Positions 11,809-24,090 are shown, counted from the first letter of the stretch. The stretch is DNA of 64,000 bases from Orobanche coerulescens (GCA_033398695.1 CM065815.1:98608501-98672500), one strand, 5' to 3'. Made by a program: numbers and translations. The notes: generated from the letters alone by a model not told the origin.

Positions 11809-12152
11809 CTTTAGTATTTAAATACTTCTTTATCAACGGGACTTGACTTCTAGCGAATACTGAAGATTCCTTCTTGTCCTGTTTGAGTGCTGTATAGAAC
11901 GATTGCTGTATTGATATTTCGAGACAGCTTCCATACTGAGCTTTGCGGGACTCTTTGCTGTATGATAGATTTATTGTATGGTTGGGACTGCGAGAAGTCT
12001 TCGATACAGGTTGATACTTGATCAGCTTTTCAATACAGCTATTGGCGGCATTCAAGATTTGGCATATTGTCAAAACATTCTGACAATACAATCGATACAG
12101 GGATTGTTTATCCCAACATCATCGATACAAGGTTTTTGTTATCCCAACAATT

Positions 12153-12785
12153 TGTTCAAGGTTTGAGCATTGTATATCTCTTCTATCAGAATAGCAGAAA
12201 GTTTGGGGAGATATGTTTTGCTCTGAATATTTCTTGTAAGCTTTTGAACATTTGTAAGTCGTGAATATTCTGTAGACGATCTGTTCATCTTGATCTTCAA
12301 ACTCTGGAGATATATATAGCCTCTGAAATATATCCGTTTGAAATATATCCGTTGAGCAAGATTCTGCGACAACTGATATTTGACTGAGATCCGGATATTG
12401 CGGGATTTGAGATCTTCTGACTTACAATATTTAAATACTTTATCCTTTAGTATTTAAATACTTCTTTATCAACGGGACTTGACTTCTAGCGAATACTGAA
12501 GATTCCTTCTTGTCCTGTTTGAGGACTGTATGGAACGATTGCTGTATTGATATTTCGAAATAGCTTCCATACTTAGCTTTGCGGGACTCTTTGCTGTATG
12601 ATAGATTTACTGTATGGTTGGGACTGCGAGAAATCTTCGATACAGGTTGAAACTTGATCAGCTTTTCGATACATCTATTGGCGGTATTTAGGATTTGGCA
12701 TTTTGTCAAAACATTCTGACAATACAATCGATACAGGGATTGTTTATCCCAACATCATCGATACAGGGTTTTTGTTATCCAAACA
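12153..12785 (+). repeat. Second LTR-like direct repeat
   Basis: Begins TGTTCAAGGTTTGAGC and ends ATCCAAACA. It is collinear with 1249-1424 plus 11503-12149, apart from the gypsy and the inverted duplication. Only ATT separates the two copies, so any internal region has been lost. Confidence 0.65.
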
Positions 12786-12787
12786 AG

Positions 12788-13144
12788 GTTCGTGGGAGCA
12801 GTCATAGGATCGACACAGGAAGTGTCAAACTACGATACTAATCAAGAGTTGGGAGTTAAGTTGAGTTGTGTCGTATCATCAGAGTTGTAATACTCCTTCC
12901 GCTATTTTGTATTTTTACCCATGCGTGGGTAATTATTGTGAAGAATCATATTTTCTGTTTGTGTCAGTTGTGCGACCTCATCGGTCAGTGTAATTGTTTA
13001 TAATTGACCTTAACGGTCCGTATCATTATATTGTTTGCCCCGACCGGGCAAACACTTGGTCGTTTTATGATGTTTAGCCTGGTAGATCCTCGTGGGGAGG
13101 ATCTACGGCGTGTAATATGACCATATGGTTTCGAGTGTATTACA
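12788..13144 (+). mobile_element. Family E LTR remnant, right part
   Basis: Continues the LTR cut at 743, with a CATGCGTGGGTAA-type stretch and a GCCTGGTAGATCC block that match the solo LTR F in reverse. It ends GTGTATTACA at 13144 and abuts LINE sequence. The U5-end hairpin at 13082-13106 is a perfect 9-bp stem. Confidence 0.7.
13082..13106 (+). other. Conserved U5-end hairpin, family E
   Basis: GTAGATCCT, loop of 7, AGGATCTAC: nine perfect pairs ending 38 nt from the LTR terminus. It is the cleanest example of a hairpin found in all six gypsy families here. Confidence 0.75.
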
Positions 13145-13220
13145 TGCTCAATTTCTAAATCCATTTACACAATAAGGCAAGATCAAGGAACTTAATATCC
13201 TTCACCCCAACACCCCATCC
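13145..13220 (-). pseudogene. L1-type LINE RT fragment, copy 1
   Basis: The - strand reads GWGVGVKDIKFLDLALLC followed by KWI and a stop. This is the conserved GG-LGV-KDL...N-ALL-KW segment at the C-terminal end of plant L1 reverse transcriptases. The same segment at 61145-61237 is also followed immediately by TGTTAGGAA of a copia-type LTR. Confidence 0.75.
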
Positions 13221-14670
13221 TGTTAGGAAATATACCCTGAAATGCCACTCAGAGGATGAGTGGGTGCGAGTATTATATGTATTTATGAATATTAAATTAA
13301 ATAAGGCATTTCTTATTTCTATATTATTGTACATAACTGGCATTGTGATTTGGTCTATAGAATAACAGTCCTTCAATTTGAGAGCAAACATTCCACTCCT
13401 TATGGAGATACGGAAAAAGGCATTGGAAGTGTTTAGGGCTTGAATGCTTAATCGGTTCGCAAGTCGATAAAACTTAATTGGGCATTAAGTTTAGACAATG
13501 CTTGCATAACGTGTAATTTGACATGGAGAGTGCATATCCCCACTAAGGGTTAGTGGGAGCACACGTTATAGGTATGCTAATCGGATTAGTATACTTGAAC
13601 TCGACTCACCTCGATTCAGTCATATGGATTTCACTCTGGGATTGTCAATGATCGAATCAAAAGGTTATGATAGGTATACGTGAACCTTTGACTTGAGGTT
13701 TCAGTAAGAGATGTACTTGTGACATTAAGTTAGTCATTAGAGTAGTTCGATCATATCATTATTTGGTGGGTCAACCTCGAAGTGAAACTTAGTAGGCCAG
13801 TAGCAGTTTCTACTGAATACCACGATAGGATTATTTCTCCTGTAAGTGAGTAGGTAAATGTCCTACGTGGTTAATGACGAATGAGATCATAAGTCATTGT
13901 CCAAAGCATTTAGAGCTAGTTTTATTTGATACACGAGAGCTCGGTGATCTCGTTGTATTAACAAATACATAGCGTCAAGTTACAATAGGGTTTGACTTTA
14001 CCGTGACCCTAATACTTGACCGGGGCATATGACTGAAGGGTTTATATATATATATATGTTATTCATAACATAAAGGTTTTGGAATGATCCCTATCATTCG
14101 TTCTCAATTAGGTTACGGTGTAGGCCACGAGACTGGTTAGGTGGTGCTAGCACTCATTGGATCCTCTCAATGCTAACTGAGACGAATCTACATCGTCACG
14201 ACACAAGAATTGAGGACGGATTATTATTAGCTTGTACTCGTTAGATGTCAAATTTAATTTATTAGATTAAATAATCGATCAGGTGAATTAAATAAATTAC
14301 TCGGTAATTAATTTTATTCATATTATTTCTTAAAGAATTTATACCTAATATAATTAATTAATTAGATTAATTAATTGTACTAATACTAAAATTTACCAAG
14401 GTATCTGCCGGACTAGATACACGAGCATTCATTTTATGGATCAAATCGAACCAACTCCATAATGCTTCATCATGCCTCCCTACTCCATAATTCACTTGGT
14501 GACTTATCATTTTTGTCATGATATTATTTTTATATTATTATGTGAGGTGTATGATAATTATTAATTGTTAATAATTAAGGGTGGTGTGTGGAGTGAGGTA
14601 GGGGGTGACTTTTATTTATATAAGAAAATTTATCCCCCATTCGGTGGAGTGAGTATTGTACGTGAGAAAC
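13221..14670 (+). mobile_element. Copia-type LTR G1, truncated
   Basis: Begins TGTTAGGAAATATACCC and is collinear with 61238-62570, where the homologous LTR leads to a Met-tRNA PBS. It breaks off near 14670 (GTGAGAAACA) where PIF/Harbinger-like sequence starts, and the remaining part is not seen on the far side. It contains a short TA microsatellite at about 14042-14058. No coding capacity. Confidence 0.7.
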
Positions 14671-16111
14671 AAAAGGCAGTTCACTGATTTTGGAGGTTCA
14701 TGGGCGAACTTCACCTATTGAACTTTTTTTTGTTCACCTGCCTGTTATGGTGAACTAAAAAAGGCAGTTTACTGGTTTTTTTTATGTTGTAAATGATCAT
14801 ATTGATAAAAAATATTATTAAATATTAAATTTAATTAAAAAATGGAAAAAATAATAATATTTTAATTTTCCATTTTTTTTAAAAAATTCACTAAAAATGC
14901 GAAAAATTAACCATACTACTGAAGAACAACATTACAATGTTAGAAATCACACCGGGCAAGTATAGTAAATCGAAATGAAACAACACATTCACACTTCAAT
15001 GCAGAAAAAACCTTAGCAAACAAAGCAAAATAAAACTAAGTGCGTGGACCAAATCTTTCCTAAATGTGTTCGACTAGGTCAGCCTGTAGGGCGTTAGGAA
15101 TTTGTCGATCCCGCATATGGCTCCTGGCGAAGTAATCCTCAATCGAACCAACCACCGAGAGCCGTCAAGTGAAATCGAACGTTTCAGGTTCCCTAGCTAA
15201 GTTGGTCCTTGCTCCACTTGAGGATGTTCCAGTCGGATTGGGGATTTTTTTCATCGTACCCACTTGGATCGTCGTAGTTCGGAATGGAGTCTCGCTCGTC
15301 TTCTATTATCATGCTATGCAAAATGATACATGCGTTCATGATTTTTCCCATTAACTCCCGTGTCATTGACTGTGATGGGCGCTTGATGATATGAAATCTT
15401 TTTTTCAAAACTCCAAAAGCTCGCTCCGCATCTTTCCTGCATGACTCTTGATAATTTGAAAATAAGCATTATTTTATAGTTGCCGGACCTTTGATGGCAG
15501 GGACGAACGTTGACCAGTGTGGATATATACCATCACTGAGACAGTAGGCATTTTGTATCTGTGACCGTTCACTTTGAATTCAACGGTCGGTGCAGCGCCA
15601 TTAAGAACATCATCAAATACAGGGGAACGCTAGAGGACATTGATATCATTTAACTTACTGGACACTCCAAAGAATGAATGCCAGATCCAGAGGTCCTTTG
15701 ATGCAACCGCTTCCAGAACAAGAGATACTTTTTTACGCTGCCCCTGGTATTGACCTTTCTATGCTGTAGGACAATTGGCCCACTTCCAATACATGAAATC
15801 AGTTGATCCAATCATGCCCAAAAATCCTCTTTCACCTTTGATCCGAAGTAGACTCCGCACGCCTGTTTCATTGACCGTTCTCATGTAATGTGTGATGAAT
15901 TTTGCATATAGAAAGTCACAAAACCACTCAAGTGAGTTCCTTGAGGAGGTTTCACTAAATCAACAATACTCGTCCAAGTTGTCTGCACACGAACCATATG
16001 CAAGCAAACGTATTGATGCAACACATTTTTGTAGTGTGGACAAGCCCATTCTTCCAGTTGCATCCGGCCCTTACTGTAACACCCCCAATCCGCTCAGGGA
16101 TATTACACGCC

Positions 16112-16136
16112 GTAGAACCTTTCTTCAAGGATCTAC
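16112..16136 (-). other. Conserved U5-end hairpin, family F
   Basis: On the + strand GTAGAACCTT, loop of 5, AAGGATCTAC: ten positions with one mismatch, 37 nt from the LTR end. Confidence 0.7.
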
Positions 16137-17088
16137 CAGGCTGGTAACGACATATAACAACTCAACCATGCCTTTAAGGCTAAAATGACTCAGTAGACCG
16201 ATTTGGTCTTTCAATAAATACATACAACTCAAATACAACTCATGCCCACGCAGGGGTCAAAACACAACCACACCCGTACAACGGGAAAAAAATATAGCAG
16301 CGGAAAATAAAGTACAACTAAACCAATACACGATGTACGGTTCCTCATGTGATTAGTATCGATCATCTTTCATCATCCTTCGTGCCGACCCTGTGTTATG
16401 CTCCAGAACCTGAATGCAAAAACAGACATTCACCCCCCGAATACTCGGGGGTTAGCAAAACTCCACTGTTTTGCTAGTGCAAGAACAAAGTGCAAATACG
16501 AGCCATACAATTCACATTCCACGAATAACAATAACAAAGGATCCTCAAAGATCTAAACGAAACGAAAAGCACTTCCCGAGGCAAGAATTTGAGAAAACGT
16601 TCTAAAATCGAAAGATCACAAATCAATGGAAAAATTTATAAAAACAGTTTAGAATGCCATCGAGAGTTTTAATAGAAAACAATTTAGGATTATCAAATCC
16701 TACTTTTCAAAATCCAAAAGACAAAAGGGGTCATCGCCCCAAAGGTTTACTTTCCGAAAAATGACATTTACCAGACCGTTGGGATTTTAGCCCCAAATCC
16801 GTAAAATGACTTTTACAAAACCATTGGGATTTTAGCCCCAAATCTCATCAACTCACAGTACAAAAGAACGACCACAAGGTTCGTCTCCCAACATCAAAAT
16901 CCACAAATAAAGGATTTAAAACAAACAACAAAATACTCTAGTGCCATCCTAGCTAAGTAAGCCAAACGAACAACTTACCTCTTACACACTTAGTCGATGC
17001 ATGCAATCATGAAAACCATTCAAAATCACTCATTTCCGGAAATGCCAATAGTCAAACCACATTTGTAAAATGCACCACAATTAACCGT

Positions 17089-17214
17089 GGATCCACCCCT
17101 CCGTGGACCCCTACCGAGACCCCGTCGGATCTAACCCATAGTGGTTAAAAGCAAGCTCGCGGATCCACCCCTCCGTGGACCCCTGCCGAGACCCCGTCGG
17201 ATCTAACCCATAGT
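17089..17214 (-). repeat. Two tandem LTR subrepeats, family F
   Basis: Units begin GGATCCACCCCTCCGTGG at about 17089 and 17161, a 72-bp step, and are almost identical. The same unit in reverse is in the family B LTRs (single at about 35388, double at 53091-53205). Confidence 0.88.
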
Positions 17215-18316
17215 GAGCATACACACACACACGTTACTCATGCAATACTAATATGCTAAGAATGTAAGTTCATCAAGAATACTTACTAGAGATGGCCACT
17301 AATCCGACACCATTATCAAACTCTTCAAAACACAATAACAAGATTAAACATGGAATACAGGATTCCATAACTTTTAAACAATGAGGATATCATCAAAGCC
17401 TCCAACGTTCAAAATAATCAAATCATAATCAATTCCCAAAACACAACGTTCACAAAACACATACGCGTTTTGAAAGAGAGACTTTAACGAGGCCAAACCG
17501 AAATCTTTTGAAACTTCATTTCAAATAACCAAACAAACACATCAAGACGACCACCGATCATCATATCCATAAAACGAGAAAAGTATGGGCAAGATACTTG
17601 CCTCGAATAAGAACAACGCGAAGAATCGACCGAAGTAGGTTGACACGAACCGACTACGAACCCGCCAACTCCACCGATCACCAACTTGTGTTCATAAACT
17701 ACGGAGGACAAATATAACAACGAAAATGAATTCCAAAGTACGACCCAAAGCCGCTGAATTCAAGGAACGAATGACGAAAATTCAAGGATTTTCCCCAAAA
17801 CGGCCAAGAACACGATTCGTCCCGTCAAAACCCGAAAACGGAATTCCAAGTTGAAATATGGATATACAATCCATAGAATATGTTTAACAACATCATTTAA
17901 CCATAATCGATCCATCAAAAACGGATGAAAAACGAGATCGAGGACAAATCCCCCAAAAAGTCGATTCGAAGGAAATCAAGAAATATACTTCGATTCGACG
18001 AAGAACAATGGATTAAATGATGTTAAACACAAGAATACTACCAATATTAATCATACCCATCATGAATTAATCAACAATACGGAACGAATCGGACAAAAAT
18101 GCAAAACCCCCAAATTCATGAAATTAGGGTTCTAAGAAAGATTACCTTGATTCGCTGGATCAAAGGATGATATAGGATGATTTATTAATGTTATGAACTC
18201 AAGAACTTCGTGGATTTGTTGTCAAACAACATGGCTTCGCCACCCTCGAATCGCCAGCCGTGGATAGAAGAGGAAGGAAGTGAGAAATGAATGAAAATGT
18301 GACTGCTCTGTCACAT

Positions 18317-18724
18317 TTATACTGGGCCGGAACTAGCATGCGCTAGCCTTCCCGGAGTAGCGTGCGCTCTCGGCCGAGTACCCTCGGCCAGGGCCCGCAC
18401 GACCCGGCACCACCGACCAAACCTGCCGACCTGACTCCCGCTAGCGTGCGCTACGGCCGGAAGCCTGCGCGCGCTAGCCGACCTGTCCAGTAACCTCTGG
18501 ACTAAAAAGCTCGCCCAGGTAACGTACGCTAGTCGGCCGACAGCATGCGCTACCCCTGCCGGTTAGCGTGCGCTCGGACCGGCGATGGCGTGCGCTACCT
18601 ACCGATCTGGCCGAGTCGAGAACCTCAAAACCCCATTGCCCGGACGATGGCGTGCGTTAGGCGGCCGATAAGCGTGCGCTACACTGCCGGTTAGCGCGCG
18701 ACCTTCCGGCCGTGGCGTGCGCTC
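18317..18724 (-). promoter_or_regulatory. LTR promoter array, family F
   Basis: TATAAA on the - strand at 18317-18322, then TAGC-type dyads (TAGCATGCGCTA at 18334 and about nine more, many written AGCGTGCGCTA or GGCGTGCGCT). The array is more GC-rich than in the other families because of interspersed CCGGCCG runs. Confidence 0.65.
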
Positions 18725-19770
18725 GCCCGATTCTGCCGCACTTTGTCCGGCCGGTGCCCGCAATCGTCCGGCGGTCCATAGCCGTCCGGCGATGCAGACC
18801 ACCAGGGCTCGACGACCCGATTTTCGAAAACGTACGGAACGAACACGACGAAAAGTTCGCGGACAACATCAACGACCCGAAATGAAAATATAATACCATA
18901 ATTAATCATACGCGACCAAGAAACAGGTCGAGACAACAATTACAGATACGGATACCCGTAACTTTTAAGAAATTACAAAATGGCCCAAAATGCCCGGAAA
19001 TCACGATACGTGATCGAATAACCAAACCGAAGTTCACAACACGTCTAACAAAGTTAAACGGACTTACGGGAAACTCGAAACAGCAGTTTCAAACGAAATT
19101 CGCAAGAATCGAACTCAAGTGCGAAAAAGTCGCCAAAAAGCACGGAACTCAACAAAACGACACCGAAACGAACTCGGATGACAAAAAGTGCAGAATTAAT
19201 CATTCTCAGAATGACGAAACAGTCATGAGCGAGTCATCAAAACAGACTCCGGCCGAAAAAAGAAATTTACCGAAAATCGAAAATTGCGGATATTACACTT
19301 ACTGGAAAAGTTCGTCTTGTAATGGGGCTTCTCTTACTAACATTTCAAATAGTGAGCGCCTCATTCTGAATCTACATCGAAATTGGTCGTCCGTGAACAC
19401 CGGTCTGTCAAAAAAATAGTCTTTCACTATTCTAGCATGACCTTCTTCACAGTCCCAGTCAATGTACGTACGTCGACTAAAAGGGCGTGGTGGTTGTGGT
19501 GGGTTTAGTATTTCGGGTATGAGTAGTGTGAGTGTCTATATACTTCACCAACCACCACTGAATATGGATCGTTTAATTCAAAGAGAGAATGGTAAGGTTG
19601 GCAAGATTCAAGTGTATGTTCTTCATATTCGCTAGAGTTGGTTTCTGAGGATGAATCATGTAAACTGAACCTTGAATACATGTTTGGCAATAATATTTGT
19701 GAAATGTTTATGTGAAATATGTGTTCAAGCAAATTTCATGGGTGGTGAAAATGTAACCCAAAATGTGCCC

Positions 19771-19778
19771 ATATATAG
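19771..19778 (-). promoter_or_regulatory. Likely TATA box of the PIF transposase
   Basis: The - strand reads CTATATAT about 40 bp upstream of the transposase start. Position and sequence are the only evidence. Confidence 0.4.
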
Positions 19779-19799
19779 AGGCACAAATGTAAATTCAAA

Positions 19800-20130
19800 T
19801 TCAAATAAACCATCAAATTGAAATACAACTTCCAACATTAGACACAATTGAAATGTGAGTCGCTTTGTCATAATTCAAATTGAATTGTGAACCACTTTGT
19901 CATGAAATTAAAATTTGAACCACTTTGTCGGATTTCAAATTCAAGCTGACATTGAAATTCAATTTAGAAAATCCAATTTCAAATTCAAATTGAAATCAAA
20001 TTCAATTGAAATCAAATTCAAATTCAAATTGAAAATGAAATTGAAATTGAAATTCAAAATGAATTGAAAACAAATTCAAATTCATGTTTCAAATTTCAGC
20101 CGAATTCCAATGCAAATTCCATCTTAAATT
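19800..20130. repeat. Low-complexity AAATTCAAATTGAA tract
   Basis: Irregular repetition of AAATTCAAATT and GAAATTGAAATT blocks without coding potential. It lies upstream of the transposase promoter of the PIF element and ends at the RTE insertion. Confidence 0.75.
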
Positions 20131-20162
20131 CAAGGTGAGGACGTGACATTGATGCAATAATT

Positions 20163-22572
20163 CATAGATAAACCAAACCAAACCAAACATACCCAGTATA
20201 TCCCGCTCAGAGCAAGGTTTGGGGAGGGTAAGATGTACGCAGACCATGCCCCTACCTATTACGGTAGGGAGTCTGTTTCCGTGAAGACCCTCAGCTTAGT
20301 GCACAACAACATATTGAGTGAAAAATACAAAGGGAAGCATATGATACAAAAAAAAAAAACTCTCAGTGCCATACATGAGCCCATGGCTTAATCTACATGG
20401 GACTTACCTAAGAGGAATTTGGCTACATCACTCCCGATGAATGCTGCGCAAACAGAAGAGAGGTTAACTCCGCGCACAGCTCCCTGTCAAAAATACACCA
20501 CACGCAAAAGGCAATAGGATAAAATATACAATAAATGTGAAAATGCAATGCTCTATGTCCAAGCTAACCGAGACAACCCAACCCTGAGGCTCTCAACTAC
20601 AGCACCGCTCCCAACTAAAGAATCCACAACTCTGATCTGGCGCCTCCAAGCGCACCTATCAATAGTCATGGTCTCGGAAAGGTTTAAGGCCTTCAAATCT
20701 AATCTCAGCTGCTCCTCCCACGTCCTCCTCGGTCTGCCTCTCCTCCTCTCCCCGACAACTACTAAACTCTCGACCCTCCTCACCGGAGCAGATGCCTGCC
20801 TCCTGCGGACGTGGCCAAACCATCTCAATCTCCCTTCCCTAACTTTCGCTGAAATGGGCGCCACTTCTAGCGCGTTCCTGAAGACCCCGTTCGAGATTCT
20901 ATCTAACATTGTGCGACCACACGACCAGCGTAACATTCTCATTTCAGCCGCTTCCAACTTGCTCTTAAGCGACTTTTTCATCCATACAACATTGCAGGTC
21001 GGATTGCCGCTCTATAGAATTTACCCTTCAACTTTAGAGGGACTTTCTTGTCGCACAGGACCCCTATCGCTGCTCTCCACCTTAGCCACCCCGCCTTGAT
21101 GCGATGAGTGACATCATCTTCACACTCACCTTCCTTCTGAATGATCGAACCCAAATATTTGAACTTATCCGTACGGGGAACGATCTGATCCGCAATCATT
21201 ACCTCTACATCTTCCTCGTTGGCCTCACCACTAAAATTACACCAGAGATACTCTGTCTTAGACCGGATCACATGCAAGCCCTGGGATTCTAACTTAGACC
21301 TCCATAGCTCTAACTTCGAGTTCACCTCCCTCCTCGACTCCGACACTAACACAATGTCGTCAGCAAAAAGCATGCACCATGGGACGCCATCTTGTATCCC
21401 CCACGAAATGACGTCAAGGATCAGAGCGAGGAGAAGAGGGCTTAGCGCTGACCCCTGGTGTAGCCCTATCTCAACCGGAAAATACTGGGTGTCACCAGAT
21501 AGGGTCCTAACGCACGTCCTAGCTTGGGAATACATGTCTTGGATCGCCCTAACGAATGGCAACGACACACTCCTCCCTACTAGGCTCCTCCAAATAACAT
21601 CGCGCGGAATGCTATCATAAGCTTTCTCTAGATCTATGAACACCATATGGAGGTCCTTATGCCGCTCTCTAAACTTCTCCATAAGGCATCTGACGATATG
21701 AATGGCCTCAGTCGTGGACCTCCCCGGCATGAAGCTAAATTGGTTCTCTGAGATCTCAAATTCTCTTCTAACCCTGCATTCCACCACTCTTTCCCAAAGT
21801 TTCATAGTATGACTGAGGAGTTTAATACCCATATAGTTACTACAACTCTAAACATCTCATTTGTTCTTGAAAAACGGCACGACAATACTATGCCTCCACT
21901 CTGTCGGCATCTTAGAACCTCTGAGGAGGATGTTGAACAGCTCTGCTAGCCACTGAACTCCGACTTCCCCCAGACAAAGCCAAACTTCAATAGGGATCTG
22001 ATCCGTGCCTACCGCCTTAGCTCTACCCATTTTCATAAGAGCACCCTTTACTTCCTCCTTGCTGATGCTTTCACAGGAACTAAACGAACGGGCAGAAGAT
22101 AGACTAACTCCTTGCACCACCGAGTCACTACCCCTAGCCTCATTGAAAAGTTTAAAAAAATACCTATTCCACCTATCCTTAATAGCCAGATCGTTCACTA
22201 AAACTTGGCCCAAATCATCCTAATAAACTTAACGGGACCCAGGTCGCGCCGCCCTCTTTCCCTAGCTTTCGCTAGTTTAAAAATAGCATTCGCTCCTTCT
22301 TTGGTGTCTAGGCGCTTGTACATCTCCTTGTAAGCCTCCCCTTTAGCCTTAGCCACTGCCTTCTTAGCCTCTCTTTTCGCCACCTTGTACGCTACAATCT
22401 TCAAGATTCTCTCATCTCCAGCAATAACCGACAAAAGCTCCTTAAATAGCGCTTGCTTAGCTTTAACCTTCTTTTGGACCTCCTCATTCCACCACCAAGC
22501 CTCCCTAGGTCCACTAGACCTGCCCGAAGAAACCCCCACCACCTTCTCGCCCACCCTCCTAACAGATGTCAA
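20163..22572 (-). mobile_element. RTE-type LINE, 5' truncated
   Basis: The 3' end lies at low coordinates and contains the typical plant RTE tail (GGGTAAGATGTACGCAGACC near 20225-20250), ending in short TTTGG repeats instead of a long poly(A). CAATAATT at 20155-20162 and 22573-22580 is a possible target duplication. The 5' part (endonuclease domain) is missing. The insertion lies between the two genes of the PIF element. Confidence 0.85.
20553..22566 (-). pseudogene. RTE LINE reverse transcriptase, broken
   Basis: The - strand frame runs in pieces: a linker region (GREAWWWNEEVQ-like, near 22500), the finger part of RT with GTDQIPIEVW near 22000, the RT core with IDLEKAYDSIP near 21630 and LHQGSALSP near 21460, the catalytic FADD in MLFADDIVLVSE near 21365, and the tail RRMLRWSCG/WFGHVRRR near 20920-20800, then the stop at 20553. 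These are conserved blocks of plant RTE LINEs. A stop near 21857, frame changes and a missing N-terminal endonuclease show it is dead. Confidence 0.9.
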
Positions 22573-22744
22573 CAATAATTATAAACCAACAGAACTTTTA
22601 TTGATATGGAAGATATATTAAACCAGCTGCAGCATAGTACGAGTACGTAAACTAAAAGCACACCCAACTTCAACTTAAACTTGACCCAAACAACAAATCA
22701 CATTGGACTTAAAATAGTTTGGTAGATTTCGAGTAAATCGAACA

Positions 22745-23990
22745 TCACTCCCCGAATAGCTGCTTGCAACAGAAATTCTTTCGAGCTTCATCATCCGGAG
22801 TGAGATTCTCACCTTTGTCGAGTAGCTTCAAGTACACCTTCAGCAGCCTATCTTTCACCGTAGACTCAATTTGTTGCTTTTCCACCTCCAATATCTGCTC
22901 CTCAATTTCCCTTTTATGTTTCTCTCATTCTCTTATCATCTCCAACTTCAATCTGTCGAGCTGCATATACTCGTTTATTCCTTCAGCAAATGAGCCTAAC
23001 TTCTCAGATCACTCGGTGTTTGAGTTGTTGGAAGAGCATGATCCTTTTCCTCCCAACTTGGCCTTATTAGCAGAATCCCGGCCCATAGGTCGAGTCATTG
23101 TTTCACTACCTTCTTCCGCGACTCGATAGCGCTTGCTGCCGCTCCCACTGCTCCCACCCTCATCTCCACCAAGATCAACAACACTCGCACTCCCAGTGAC
23201 TTTTTTGCTACTTATAAAGTTTAGAAGGCTCTGCCACTCAGGGTATGCTTCCATAGCCTTAAAGCAGTGGAATATGGAAAATGATGTCCTTCATCATCCA
23301 GGCACATCGGCAAGACCTTATTCTCAATGTAGTCATCATTGTGACCACTAGTCCCAACCAATCGATGAGCTTCCTCCATGGTGCCGATGAACTTGTTGAT
23401 TTCTGGCTTCATTCTAAGCCACCTACCACGTAGGGAATCAAGGGTACGCCCCCTGATACAGTAATCGGGCTGAGCCAAGCGTACACTCTCAAATTCATGG
23501 GCTATGTCGGCGAGCAACGAATTGAATGTCCGATCAGTACCTTTCGTTGGATCCATGCAACATTTCATGAAACGTCCGATCAGTACCTCATCTTATTTTC
23601 GGGAGAACGGATATGATACACTCGGTCCCAGTTATCTAATGGCCCTTTGACCCTTCTAGTACTTCTTTCCCTTCTTAGTGGCCTATGGTGGTTGTGTTTC
23701 GGGAACCGGTGTATCGTCATTCAAATTCGGGCTAAACGTTTGTGAATTTGAACCCCAATTAGAATAACAGTTTTGCGGAGAGTTGTAAGTCGGGGTGTCG
23801 TAAGGGCCATAGGAGTTTTGATGTGGTGTGGGTTGAGAGAATTTTGAGAATGTGAAGTTCGGATTGGGTGAGTTTGGCGGAAATCTTTGAGGGGTGGTCG
23901 TCGAATTTGAGTTTCGTGAGGTGTTTGCAACGTTTTGAGTGAGTAAGTTGAAAATATCGGGGTTTGTTTGAGAAGTACGTTGAAGTTAGT
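22745..23990 (-). pseudogene. PIF/Harbinger ORF2, Myb/SANT-like DNA-binding protein
   Basis: Read on the - strand: an Asn/Pro-rich N-terminus (SQPTPHQNSYGPYDTP near 23830), a Myb-like region in DSLRGRWLRMKPEINKF near 23430 with the SGHNDDY block near 23340, a Ser/Gly-rich basic linker (GSGSKRYR near 23130), then a charged coiled-coil-like C-terminus ending RKNFCCKQLFGE and TGA at 22745-22747. Such proteins partner the transposase of PIF/Harbinger elements by binding element ends. Frameshifts occur near 23250 and 23570. The start is not clear; the first plausible sequence is near 23990. Confidence 0.8.
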
Positions 23991-24090
23991 CGCAACTCAA
24001 GTTCAAACCGCCTTGAAGAGGTGTTTTGAGTTTAATTAAGAGAGAAAATGAGATTGAGAAGTGGTTGTCCGAATATGACATATGGGTGTC

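Larger units (their letters stand above)
1249..12149 (+). repeat. First LTR-like direct repeat (~640 bp net), split by gypsy A
   Basis: The unit begins TGTTCAAGGTTTGAGC at 1249, is interrupted at 1424/11503 by gypsy A, carries the inverted duplication, and ends ATCCCAACA at 12149. TGTT...AACA termini suggest a copia-type LTR. The second copy is at 12153-12785, only three bases away. That copy shows the uninterrupted sequence across the gypsy A insertion point. Confidence 0.6.
744..12787. mobile_element. Composite insertion interrupting the family E LTR
   Basis: Family E LTR sequence stops near 743 and continues at 12788. ACAAG occurs at both edges (739-743 and 12783-12787) and may be a target-site duplication. 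Inside are an unclassified 500-bp segment, two LTR-like direct repeats of about 640 bp, and the gypsy A element nested in the first of these. The class of the outer element is unresolved because no coding region belongs to it. Confidence 0.5.
16075..19297 (-). mobile_element. Solo LTR of gypsy family F inside the PIF transposase
   Basis: 3223 bp, TGTAACACCCCC ... GATATTACA on the + strand, with TSD CTTAC at 16070-16074 and 19298-19302. No internal region is present, so it is the product of LTR-LTR recombination. It contains two tandem units, a dyad array with a TATA-like box, and the U5-end hairpin. Confidence 0.95.
15044..19732 (-). pseudogene. PIF/Harbinger transposase, split by a solo LTR
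   Basis: The coding sequence is read in pieces. The N-terminal part starts at 19732 and carries a YIDWDCEEGHARIVKDYFF block near 19440. The LTR F insertion follows (16075-19297), and the frame resumes at 16070. The first catalytic Asp is in GSTDFMYWKWANCPT near 15810, the second in SSKLNDINVL near 15640, and the Glu in KDAERAFGVLKKRFHII near 15420. A C-terminal RELMGKIMNACIILH block lies near 15330, and residues like NALQADLVEH reach about 15044. Stops and frameshifts are present, including in the second Asp and third motif areas, so no active enzyme is expected. Confidence 0.88.

Noticed and set aside
18599..18939. Open frames of 67-82 codons in the GC-rich part of solo LTR F
   Set aside because: Overlapping frames in an array of GCGTGCGCTA motifs, with Arg/Ala/Gly-rich composition forced by base content; no domain, and inside an LTR.
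20548..21620. Long + strand frames (183 and 133 codons)
   Set aside because: They are antisense to the RTE reverse transcriptase, which has the conserved motifs.
23721..23995. - strand frames of 69 and 78 codons
   Set aside because: Out of frame with the Asn/Pro-rich N-terminus of PIF ORF2, which ends in a PVPETQPP block leading into the KKGKKY region.
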